A program made the translations under genes and the position numbers. From contig BFEA01000070.1 of assembly GCA_003427395.1 (NCBI GenBank), positions 1,317,780 to 1,351,984 of the forward strand: a stretch of 34,205 nucleotides of DNA. The letters run 5' to 3'. Positions 19,042 to 28,425 of this stretch are shown here, one piece after another. The stretch comes from Chara braunii (Eukaryota > Streptophyta > Charophyceae > Charales > Characeae). Within the stretch, counting starts at the first letter, position 1; each line of letters opens with the position of its first letter. The notes under the pieces are model-generated. The model was given only the letters and a program-made list of their open reading frames with translations, made no database searches and was not told where the DNA came from.

Positions 19042-20221
19042 TGTTGCATACTGTAACGGTGCAGACCAGAACAAGAACCGACCTCTCTCACAAAGTACAA
19101 GATAGCGCAGCGGAAAACGTAGATACCAATGATCCGAACAATCAATATTGCAATGCAGCCCCGAACATACATCATCATCATCATCCCATGGTGTGAAGGG
19201 GTCTAGCGCTCACACAGGAAGAATGCGCCAGCCCCAACCATACACAGGCGAAGAAGAGGGGGATTAGACGAAGAAGAGGGGAAGATGGGAATGTCGTCAA
19301 CACCAAGTCTTCAGCACAAGCCCAAATAGTCCCTCGTCAAAATGTCTGAATCCCAATGTCGAGTCTGGATCCAATGTCGTCAAGTCTCGAGTCACAACTC
19401 TCTCTCTCTGTAGTAGTCCGCTGATACTGAGAAGTCAGGTGGTGAGAGGGGATGAAGAGATGGTGGACTTAGAAGAGGAAGAAGAAGAACTCTCTCTCTC
19501 CCTTTCTCTCTCTCTCTCTCTGTCCGGTACTAACCTGTGAAGTTGGCGCCTTGATGCAGGTACCTTGAAGATGGAGCTAAAGCTATGGCGCCACAGGTAA
19601 GTCTCACTGGCCTCCGCCAGCCATCTCTCCCCAATACTACTACTACCACCTACTAGCGCCCAGCGCTGAAGACTACTGCTATGGCTACTAGCGCCCAGCG
19701 CTGAAGACTACTGCTAGCGCTAAGCTACTCCTGCANCGCTCCTCCTGAGNNCTGCGNCCGAATCCTGAAGACTACTCCTGCCTCTGTCCAACTACCTACC
19801 CGTGAAGTGCATGGGAACTCCCTATGTACTTCTCGGCCTGCCTCCTGACTGCAGGGCGAGGCAGTCCAGGAGGCTGCTCTTGCCAATGCCGACGGGAGTC
19901 AGGGGCTGCCGCTGTAGGTCCTGCTTGAGGCTGTCCTGGGAACGGACCAGAAATAGCCTGTTCCCGAAACCCTGGTTTTGTGGCTGAGTGTTAGGGTAGG
20001 TCGATCTTATGAGGGCCTGAAAGTGGCCCTCCGTTTCAAGCTGAAAAGCCTCAGGGCTGAAAAACCCTGTTTTAGGCTGAAAACGAAATAGGGCTTGCAG
20101 GCCCTCGTTTTCAATTTTCAGGTTGAAACGACATGGGGCCTGTAAGCCCTTATTTCTAGGCTTTTAGGCTGAGAATGCGGTACGGGCCCTGCAGGCCCGT
20201 GTGGCTACGCAGTATGCCACA
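19042..20221 (-). repeat. 3' LTR of element B
   Basis: On the minus strand it starts TGTGGCATAC after a polypurine tract (GGAGGGGGGGG-type, 20222-20233) and ends GTATGCAACA at 19042. The length is 1180 bp, with imperfect inverted termini. It shares the general layout of the A and C LTRs (CT-rich tract, GCGCCAGG-type blocks, GCCTGAAA-rich U3) but is clearly more diverged. Unresolved bases occur at 19737, 19750-19751 and 19757. Confidence 0.85.
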
Positions 20222-20246
20222 CCCCCCCCTCCTTGAAAGACCGAGC

Positions 20247-21769
20247 TTACCTGCGAGGGCGAAGCTGTCTGTCTGAGGGAGGGACCACAGTCNGGGTGGG
20301 AGGGGCAGGTCGTGAAGGTCCCTGAGCTAACCTTTGTCGCTCGTAGTGAGCATAGATCAGCGGTGCGGATGCTTTCAAATCTGTTCCTGAAATCCACCGA
20401 GTGTCGCCAGGATCGCATGCTNTGAATGTAACTTTGTACTGTCGAGGCTTACTGCCGTACTTGCGATCCGTGATGACGCGGTCAACTTCCTGATGACCAT
20501 CCATAGGTGGAGGGTCCTGCGATCGTCAGCCCGGGAAGTCGTCACTCTTAGCAGGTGTATATGTTGCCAGCTTCGAGGCGTGAAAGACTGGATGGACCAT
20601 CAGATGCGGGGGGATTTTGATCACAAATGAAGGGCCATCGGGCTCATCGCCCGCGGCTGATGTTACGGGCCATGGTCCAAACCACTTGGGAAGCAGTTTG
20701 CGTGAAACATCCTGTTCCAGTGCAAACTCTTCCGCGGAGACCCAAACCAGATCACTGGCACGGATGGGATATGGCACGCGACGCCTGTTGGCTTGCTGCT
20801 GCATGCGGACTTGAGCCTTTTGCATATTGGCGCGGGCTTGCGCCAACAATTCCCTGTACTTCCGGACGGAAGCGGGAGAGCAAGCAGCGTCGATGTCGGC
20901 TGGTCGTGGGAGGAGAAGGTCGGCGAAGATACGGCCTTTCCATTCACCGTGGTCCAACTCGAATGGAGTCACGCCGATCGCCGGGTGCACCGAAGTGTTG
21001 TAGGCGAACTCGATGTCGGGAGGCGGTCAACCCAATCTTTCTGGTCCGGACGGATGAGCGTACGAAGCTTCATTTGAGCGGTTTGATGTGCCCGCTCCGT
21101 TTGCTCGTCCGTCTGTGGATGCCGAGCCGAACCTTGGTTTCATCTTCGTGCCGGACTCCTGCATGAGAGCAGTCCAAAATGTCGACATGAAGTGAGTGTC
21201 GCGGTCACTGACTATGTCTTCCGGTTCATCGTGGCCGCAAATCCAACCGGTGTGCAAGAGGCGTGCCAGCTCGGGAGCCGTGGAGTATTACTTGCAAGGG
21301 AGAAAACGCGCATACTTACTCAAACGGTCCACAACTGTGAGGATGCCGTCGTGCCCGAGGCGATCACGGGGAAATGGTCCGGTGACATCCATGGCAATGG
21401 AGAGGCCGGGTTCCCGTGGGATAGGCATCGGGCGCAACTCGCCGTAGGGATTGCGATTGCGGGGCTTGCTTCGTCGGCAAACTTGGCAAGAGTCGCAATA
21501 CCAAGTGACATCGGTAATGAGATCGGGCCATCAGAATCGTTGTCGAAGCCGTGCAATAGTGCGATTGACTCTGAAATGGCCGGCGAGTCGCGAGTCATGG
21601 TACTCCCCGAGAAGGCGAGTCCGAAGACGACGGTCTCGTGGGACACACAATAAGTCCTTGCCTCTCGAGTGGAGGAACAAGTATCCATCGACAATGTGAT
21701 AGTGGCTGGCCGGCGGGTGATCCGAAGATAGCTGCGCATACAACGTGGCGAAGTCCGGATTAGACTCAT
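20247..21769 (-). pseudogene. Element B integrase and chromodomain fragment
   Basis: On the minus strand this begins abruptly near 21769, inside pol just upstream of integrase (YESNPDFATLYAQL). It continues with HYHIVDGYLFLHSRGKDLLC, the zinc finger (YHDSRLAGH, YCDSCQVC) and the integrase core. The catalytic residues are encoded: AMDVTGPFP (Asp), SDRDTHFMS (Asp) and TDEQTERAHQ (Glu). Stops (TGA near 21530, TAA near 21264) and frameshifts near 21130 and 21000 break the frame. The C-terminal segment (20990-20526) keeps LLPKWFGPWPV and HPVFHASKLATY, and 20504-20247 gives the chromodomain-like tail (RKYGSKPRQYKVTF, TRWISGTDL). Reverse transcriptase and everything upstream are missing. Confidence 0.85.
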
Positions 21770-22909
21770 ACCGGCCCGTTCCCCAAGCGCAAGACCGGAG
21801 TGGATGGGATTCTCACGGTGGTCGACCGACTCACCAAGTTCGCCATGTTTTTGCCTTGTCGCTATCATGCCAAGGCACCGGAGTTGGCCGAGGTTCTCTA
21901 CGCCGGTTGGATTCGAACCAAGGGTTACCCCAAGGAAATTGTCTGCGACCGCGACACTCGGTTCATGTCCGATTTTTGGTTGGCGCTCATCAAGTGATGG
22001 GGCTCATCTCTAAAGCCCAGGTCAGCTCGCCACCCTCTGACCGATGGCCAGACGAAGAGGGCGCATCAGACCGCACAGGTTCTCCTTCGCACTCTCATCC
22101 GCCCCGACCAGAAGGACTGGGTCGAGCGGCTGCCGGATGTCTAGTTGGCCTACAACTCCTCTATCCACCCGGCTATCGGGAAGTCGCCCTTTGAGTTTGA
22201 GCACGGCTCGCCGGTCACTTCATCGTCGGACACTATTACTCCACGAACGGCCGAGAGCGACGACCATCTTCTTTTGTTGCGTCGGATGCAAGAGCTTCTT
22301 GTCAAGGCACGCGATCAGATGGCTAAGACGGAGCAACGCATGAGCCAGCAGGCCAATCGCGAGTGTCTTCCTTGCCCATTCCGCAAAGGGGACCTCGTTT
22401 GGGTTTCTGCAGCGGAATTCAGCCTTGAACAAGACATCTCTCGCAAGCTCCTCCCGAAATGGATGGGACCTTGGCCGATCGTAGCACCCGCTGGGGACGC
22501 ACCCGAGGGACCTTCCTTCACAATTCAGGTGCCCGACCACTTGCCCGTCTACCCAGTCTTTCATTGCTCCAAGTTGGCTCTTTACACGCCAGCGGAACAT
22601 GACGATTTTACCGGGAGACGTTCGCAAGACCCACCTTCCATGGACGGTTTTCAGGAGGTCGGCGACATCATCTCCCAGCGACGCTACGGCAACAGGCCAA
22701 CCGAGTATTTAGTGCATTTTGCATACTGCACACACCGAGCTGACCGTTGGTTGACCCGTGCGGAACTTCAAGCAACAACTCCAGATGTTCTCGCACGTTA
22801 CAAACGCAAGACGCAAGGCAAGCCGGTTTCTTCGGCTCCACGCCTCGCCCGCGTCCAGGTTCCACCTTCAGATCGTCGGCTTCGCCCTCGCCCCGGCTTG
22901 ATTTCATAA
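21770..22909 (+). pseudogene. Element C integrase core, C-terminus and chromodomain
   Basis: One plus-strand frame runs from TGPFPKRKTG to the stop at 22907-22909, with two in-frame stops (TGA at 21994-21996, TAG at 22141-22143). It starts just after the position of the first catalytic Asp, so that residue is absent. The second Asp is present (VCDRDTRFMSDFW). The Glu position reads TDGQTKRAH, Lys instead of the Glu kept in element B. Downstream are SIHPAIGKSPFEFEHG, LLPKWMGPWPIVAP, YPVFHCSKLALYTP and the chromodomain-like VGDIISQRRYG, EYLVHFAYC, RWLTRAEL. It is very close to element A in its shared parts. Inverted relative to A and B. Confidence 0.88.
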
Positions 22910-22920
22910 GGAGGGGGGAG
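22910..22920 (+). promoter_or_regulatory. Polypurine tract of element C
   Basis: The sequence GGAGGGGGGAG lies between the pol stop and the LTR start TGTTACATGC, mirroring the tract of element A. Confidence 0.85.
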
Positions 22921-24204
22921 TGTTACATGCTGCGCCTGCACACGAGGGCCATTTTCCAGGCCCTGCGTCCTTCAGGCTTAAAGCCTGAAAACCAAGGCCT
23001 ACATGCCCCGTGACTGTTCAGCCTGAAAGCCTGAAAACAGGGGTCGACAGTCCCTGTGTCGTTTCAGACTAAAAATGACAATAGCCTTTTTAGCCTGAAA
23101 CGAAGGGTCATTTTCGGCCGTTCATCAGAACGACCGGCCCTGAAACTCAGGCACCGAACCAGGGTTTCGGGAACAGGCTATTCTTAGCCTGTTCCCACGC
23201 CAGCCTCAGCACATGCTGCAGCGCCAGCCCCTGGCACACTTCGGCATTGGCAAGAGCAGAGCCTCCTCGGCCTGGCTCGCCCTTCAGGCAGTCAGGAGGC
23301 AGGCCGAGGTAGTACATAGGGACTTCCCATGCACTTCACGGGCAGGCAGGAGGCAGTAGTCTTCAGGATTCGGCCGCAACACTTTGGAGGGAGCGCTGCA
23401 AGGAGTAGAAGTAGCGTTAGCCTTTAGTCTTCAGCGATGGGCGCAGTAGGTAGCTGTAGTCTCCAACGTTGGGCGCCATAGCTAGGATAGCACTAGAGAG
23501 AGAGAGAGATTGGGCAGAGGCCTTGGGTACCTACTAGCAGCGCCGTTGCTCCAGCTTCGTCTTCGAGGTACCTGCAGCACAGCGCCAACATCACAGGTTA
23601 GTATCTGGCTCGTAACAGAGAGAGAGTTCTTCTTCTTCCTCTTCTCAGTCCACCATCTCCCTCTCACCCTCTCATCATTTGACTTCACTGCATCTGCAGA
23701 CTACGAGAGAAGAGAGAAAGAGCTTGGTGACATCGGATCCAAACTTGACTTTTGGACTTCAGACATTGCAACGAGGGATTATTTGGGACTTGTGACAAAG
23801 ACTTGGTGTTGATGACATTCCCATCTCTCTCCCTCCTTTCGTCTGATTCCCTCCTCTTCGTCTGTGTATGTCTGGACCTGGCGCTTTCTTTCTATGTACA
23901 GCGCCAGGCTCCTTCACACCTGGTGATGGATACGATGTATGTTTGGTCTGCGTTCAAACATTGATTGGGCTAGTCATTAGCATTCTAGCATTCTGCTTCG
24001 CTATCTGATACTATGTGAATGAGGTCAGTCCCGGTCAGGTCAGACTTTGTATCTAAGTCTTCCCTGCGCTATTCAGCACCATTTTGTATGTATTCGAATG
24101 CACATTGCTTGTTGAGATTCTACTTGCACTGCATTGTCCATTCAGTCCTTTTTATCACATTGCGGATCCTCGGTTTCTATGTACATCGCCCAACTGGGCA
24201 TGTA

Positions 24205-24207
<3 letters not shown>
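22921..24207 (+). repeat. 3' LTR of element C, complete (1287 bp)
   Basis: It starts TGTTACATGC and ends GCATGTAACA, a 10-bp inverted terminal repeat. It is the only complete LTR of the A/C family in the window and the reference for the others. U3 contains the palindromic GCCTGAAA motifs (22945-23110). A (GA)n tract and the conserved GGTACCTGCAGCAC block follow. The (CA)n microsatellite begins in its last bases. Confidence 0.9.
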
Positions 24208-24237
<30 letters not shown>

Positions 24238-24243
24238 CACAAT
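24202..24243. repeat. (CA)n microsatellite at the LTR edge
   Basis: About 20 CA units with one G substitution begin in the terminal ACA of the element C LTR. Confidence 0.9.
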
Positions 24244-24339
24244 TCTCTCTCGTATGTATGGGGCCACTTCTCAGAGGGTAGGCGCGCGGACATAAACTCG
24301 ACTGGTTAAATGATAAATGATAAATCACAATGCGATCCC

Positions 24340-25830
24340 ATAACCAAATAGTCTCTATTTGTAGCAGCTTCCCTTATAGGTGCAGCTATAATAGAGTTCC
24401 TGACGAACATCCTATAATAGCTAGCGAATCCTAGGAAGGAGCGCATTTTAGGTGATCTTTGGCCTAGGCCTGTCCCTAATTGTAACCATTCTCCTTGCGG
24501 TTGGCCTTAGTTCTTCTTGTTTCATTATGTGTCCTAAATATAGTATTTTGGACTTAGCAAACTCTATCTTCGACTAATCTTAAGAAATACCCTTTCTCTG
24601 GAATAGTCAGGCTGATGGTCAGCCCCCCTTGATTGGTTGGTTGCCGACCAGGCAACGGTTCCACCCGTGGGCAACTACTGGTTGGTCGGCACCCCACAAG
24701 AATAAATAATAAATAAACAAATAAATAGTCTGCACCGTGCATAAGTAAATAAATAATTAAATAATTAAATAATTAAAATAAATAAATAAGTACTAAATAG
24801 TAAATAGTAAATAAATAAATAAATGTGGGGTCCATAACCCTCAATAACCCCACCAATACCCCCATACCATACCTGTCCCCAACACCCTTATACACCCCCC
24901 ATAACCCCCTATAACCCCCCATCTCCCTCCTACACTGCCCTCTCACCACCTGAACACCCCCCCCCCCGAATCTCGAAATCTCAGCAGATGTAAGTCTGTA
25001 AGTAGCAAGCTGTAGATTTGAAAAAAAATCAATGGCTGGCACTCTACAGACTGGTTGGCAGACTGCCAACCAATTGGTTGTACTGGTGGACTGCAAAACG
25101 ATCGATGGGCGGTGTTGGCGGTCCGGCGGCTGTGCAACTCTGCTTCTCGTAGTTTTTGCAGGACCAAACATAAATGCTTTTCATGGTCTTCCAATGTCTT
25201 GCTGTAAACCACAATATCATGTAGGTAGATAACTACGCATTGATCCAGCCATTTGCGAAAGAGTTCATTCTAGACCGTTGGAAGGTTGGGGAGGCGTTTG
25301 TGAGACCGGAACCCACAAATTCATAGTAATGCCCGTATCTTGTTTGAAACGCCATTTTGTGTTGGTCCTCGGGGGCCATCTCAATTTGATGGTAGCCAGA
25401 CTTGAGATCAATCTCCGATTAGTACTTGCAAGTTGCAACCATGCAGTTGGTCTAATAGATCATGGATATGGGGTAATGGTTTTGCATTTTTGACAGTAAT
25501 GGCACTCAGTCCTCTATAAGAATGCAAAGTCTAAGCTTACCTTCCTTCCTAGGCACAAAGAGGGCAGGAGGGTTATAAGGAGAAGAACTAGGTCTAATCC
25601 ATCCTTTCCTGATAAGCTGCTGCAATTGTTTCTTGAGTTTTTTTTGATTCTCGCAGAGACATCTTGCAGATCAGTCCCTTAAGAATTTTACTACCGGGTC
25701 TGATCTCAATTGCGTGCTTAATAGTTATTTCAGTTTTAACGGTAGGTTCAGTTTGCAGGTCCTTGCATTCCTCAATGAGTTTTGTCAATAGGTGGCAGAG
25801 GTGTAGATCCATCGCCGACATTCTTTATTG
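24340..25830 (-). pseudogene. Remnant of a different Ty3/gypsy reverse transcriptase, split by an insertion
   Basis: Minus-strand peptides in order: a pre-RT segment ([23 protein letters not shown], 25821-25594), then [21 protein letters not shown] and IDLKSGYHQIEMAPEDQH (about 25600-25370), FQTRYGHYEFVG and LTNASPTFQ, then VYSKTLEDHEKHLCLVLQKL (about 25212-25150). After an interruption the connection region resumes at about 24570: IEFAKSKILYLGHIM and FLGFASYY-type sequence to about 24380. Many stops and frameshifts are present, and the expected YxDD position is decayed. The sequence differs from elements A-C, so this is another gypsy lineage. Confidence 0.75.
24590..25120. mobile_element. 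Insertion of unknown type within the RT remnant
   Basis: About 530 bp interrupt the RT frame between REAEL and IEFAK. The interval has GTTGGTTGCCGACCAGGCAA near its left side, AACTACTGGTTGGTCGGCAC beyond it, a (TAAA)n-rich tract (24700-24825), a C/A-rich tract with CCATAACCCC-like repeats (24830-24960), and CCAACCAATTGGTTG near the right side. Exact ends and duplicated target bases could not be fixed by eye, so it may be a MITE-like element or accumulated sequence. Confidence 0.35.
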
Positions 25831-26430
25831 CCACCGATTTTTTTTGTTTTTGTTTTTTCCTGTGCCAATGTTTTCCGTGACCATGTTTTGAAAAGTGGGC
25901 AGACTGACACAACAAAAAAGATGGTGCAAAATCTGAACCTGATTTATGGAATAACTTAATTGGTTTCAAATTTCAATTTTCCACTGTCGTCTTTGAGTTT
26001 CACCGCTTTCTCCCTAAACTTGACGGCTGCGTCGGCTCCCTCGTGCCAATCCATTACCAGCATCAAGTCGAGGCGAGGTTCTTTTCTGTAAGGCAGGTTA
26101 CTTCATGCAATATCTTCCGGCCTTCCAAAGTTCTAAAATAACATTTGACACAATCCACGTAGTGGGAGACAATGATAGTGCTTTTACCTGCTCATACAAA
26201 TGTGTATACACTAAAGGTGTGTTCACCGGCCAGCTTATATGGTTTGAGCAGATTTGTGACAATTGGCATGATTTCAGAACTGCGGCAAACATGCTTGTCC
26301 GCCGTTTGCTTTCCTGTGGCCATGCTCCTTCGACAATGGCCCGAGGATGGACTTGTCATTCGTGCTTGCCAATGTTGACAACCTCTTCCAATGTAACTCG
26401 TCTTACACAATGGTTTCGACGTAGGCTTCG
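25831..26430. other. No recognisable gene
   Basis: Flanks of the gypsy remnant, possibly its gag-side sequence on the minus strand, but without a decisive motif. A T-rich tract lies at 25838-25860. Confidence 0.4.
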
Positions 26431-26930
26431 CTGGTCCGTGCATCATCCTCTTCCACCTTCTCCTCCCCTTTCCGTCACTTCTCCTTCTCCCTCTCCCTCT
26501 CCTCCTTCCCCTTCCTCTTTTCCATCTTCTCATCCTCGTCTGCCTCCCCCTCCCCCTTCTTATCCATTTTTCCCTCCTTTGTCTTCCCCCTCTTACTCTC
26601 CACTTCCCCCTTCTTCTCCCCCTCCCCCTTCTCCTCCTTCTCCTTCCCCTTCCACTTCCTCTCCGCCTTCCTCTCCCTCTCCCCCCCCCTCTCCATCTCC
26701 TTCCTCTTTGCCAGCGTCCTCCTCCTCCTTCTTCTTCTTCTTCTTCTTCTTCTTCTTCTTCTTCTTCTTCTTCTTCTTCCTCCTCCTCCTCCTCCTCCTC
26801 CTCTTCTTCTTCTTCTTCTTCTTCTTCTTCTTCTTCTTCTTCTTCTTCTTCTTCTTCATCCGTTTCTTTGTCCTCTTCTTCCTCTTCTTCTTCTTCTCCT
26901 TCTTCTTCTTCTTCTTCATTTGCCCCCCCA
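26430..26930. repeat. 500-bp polypyrimidine tract, (CTT)n and (TCC)n
   Basis: The plus strand is almost entirely C and T: first CCT/CTTC-type degenerate repeats, then long (CTT)n and (CCT)n blocks. It leaves a 328-codon frame open (26105-27091), whose product is Ser/Pro/Phe homopolymer and which I do not regard as a gene. Confidence 0.92.
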
Positions 26931-27194
26931 TGCCGGCTGAGATCGGCCCCTCCTTTGTCTTCGTTGTCTATATTGGGACGTCGGCAGGTTCATTCATTCT
27001 CTCCTCCTCTCANAAAAAAAAAAAAAAAAACAATTACCTTGGAAATTTATTTAGGAGGACTCTGACTCCATATCAGTCACGAAAAAAATGAAAAAAAAAA
27101 TTCCTGCTTTTCTTTTATTTATTTTTATTTTTTTCGATTTTTGTTTTTTATTTTTTATAAATCCTAAATGAAGTCAAATTCAAAAACAAAAAAT
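26931..27194. other. Short non-coding stretch with A and T runs
   Basis: An unresolved base at 27013 precedes a run of A, and T-rich sequence follows (27100-27165). The Penelope-type repeat begins at 27195. Confidence 0.5.
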
Positions 27195-27237
27195 AAGGAC
27201 TGCTATCGCTGAATCGCGAGCTGAGAAAACAATCATT

Positions 27238-27598
27238 AACAGGCATTTCGTTAAAATTGACATGTTTTACTATTTTCACGAAATTGATCTTCCAAAAAAG
27301 CACAGTATTTTTTAGCATTTTCTTGCGCCAACCACATCAGACCATTGATGGTCCGGCGTCCCTAGGATGCCGGACCATCTGATATGCCTCAATTTTTTTT
27401 CTTTTTTTTTTGACCCTCGGATGTATTTCGACGGTACTTTACATTGAGATACATCAGATGGTCCGGAGTCCCCAGGACGCCGGACCATCAATGGTCCGAT
27501 GTCGTGGGCACAAAAACACACTGAAAAACTCAGTTTTTTCTTGGATGCCCAATTTCGTGAAAATAGTAAAAAATGTCAATTTTAACGAAATGCTAGTT
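27238..27598. mobile_element. Foldback MITE, 361 bp, with 4-bp target duplication
   Basis: The ends are inverted copies of each other: AACAGGCATTTCGTTAAAAT at the left and its near-complement ending …CGAAATGCTAGTT at the right. The pairing continues inward through ACTATTTTCACGAAATT and a block with GGTCCGGCGTCC/GGACGCCGGACC, so about 150 bp on each side pair around a T-rich centre. CATT flanks both ends (27234-27237, 27599-27602). The paralogous site at 32305-32308 has a single CATT and no insert. It has no coding capacity. Confidence 0.93.
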
Positions 27599-27769
27599 CA
27601 TTTCCGGACGACCTCTTTGAACGCACGCTTTGGCGCTTTGTCAGGCTGAGTGCACCTGACTGGACGCAGATTGCAAGAAGGGTAACTTTTGACATTAAGC
27701 CCATGGGCTCGAACTCGGTACATGGGCGATAGGCAGGAGATTCTAGTCAGTTGTTTTTCTTTTGTCGGG

Positions 27770-27940
27770 GTTGAGTTCTTTTTTGGGCCCGGTAAGGTCA
27801 AGGTGACGCCCGTAGGAAATAAGGTAGTTGTTGGATTTTGGTCAGTTGTATTTCCTTTTGTTGGGGTTGGGTTCGTTTCTGAGCCCTGTAAGGTTGAGGT
27901 GATGTCCGTAGGAAATAAGGTACCTGTTGGGTAGTATTAA
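27770..27940 (+). repeat. Two tandem units of about 90 bp in the upstream pseudo-LTR
   Basis: Each unit holds GTCAGTTGT, a T-rich run, GGGTT(G/C)-type sequence, GGGCCCGGTAAGGT and ends CCGTAGGAAATAAGGTA. The same pair occurs in the downstream repeat (about 32450-32640). Confidence 0.75.
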
Positions 27941-28175
27941 TAGTAGTTCAGAGAATGGATGAGATCTCTTTTTCGAAACGTAGACGTAGCCTCACGTGGG
28001 CGTGCTCTGGATGCCACTACCACCGAGCTTTACTGTTCTTCTGTTTCGGTTTCGGCATTTTCAAAGCACTGTTGACGTTTTACGACTAAGTTGTCAAGTT
28101 TTTTGTGTTCAATGGTTTGAACTATCTCGCTGTGGGTTTACCATCGAGTAAACAGTACACCAAACTCATTTACCT

Positions 28176-28425
28176 GTGATTGAGCGCTACAACCTGCCAA
28201 GGGATGCCACTTGGAATTTGGTGGTAGCGAGAACGTGTTACCTATCACTATGAGAGAAGTAAGCGGAGACTGGTGAAGAAGTCAGATGCAGCAGTGAAGA
28301 AGTCCGATTCGGCGGCTAAGGAAGACTGAAGAAGGGGTAGCGACAGAGCTACTACGAGAAGGAATTTGGTTTGAGAGGAAGCGTGTAACAAAGAGAGCGG
28401 CGTGATTGAAGATTAGGAAGCAGAG
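28176..28425. other. Short interval before the zinc-knuckle ORF
   Basis: Probably the 5' untranslated or N-terminal coding part of the Penelope-like element. The plus strand is purine-rich from 28250. No motif is visible. Confidence 0.4.

Larger units (their letters stand above)
27195..28175 (+). repeat. Upstream pseudo-LTR of the Penelope-like element, holding a MITE
   Basis: It matches 32266-32809 in the same orientation. Its first part encodes the last residues of the downstream RT protein (SLNRELRKQSF, then DLFERTLWRFVRLSAPDWT), and the rest is 3' non-coding. It is therefore the tail of another, otherwise missing, element copy placed head-to-tail before the main one. Differences from the right copy are the 361-bp MITE with its duplicated CATT and about 80 extra bases near 27971-28055. 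Direct terminal repeats containing coding 3' ends are typical of Penelope-like elements in tandem. Confidence 0.85.

Noticed and set aside
24830-24960. Telomere-like C-rich repeats
   Set aside because: The words vary (ATAACCCC, CCATACC, CCCATCTCC) and do not form a regular CCCTAAA array.
26105-27091. 328-codon Ser/Pro/Phe-rich frame
   Set aside because: Its length comes from (CTT)n and (TCC)n tracts, with no conserved residues or domain.
27770-27940. Hammerhead ribozyme in the Penelope pseudo-LTR
   Set aside because: The string near GTGACGTCCGTAGGAAATAAG resembles part of the core, but the CUGANGA and GAAA boxes do not both fit with a stem II.
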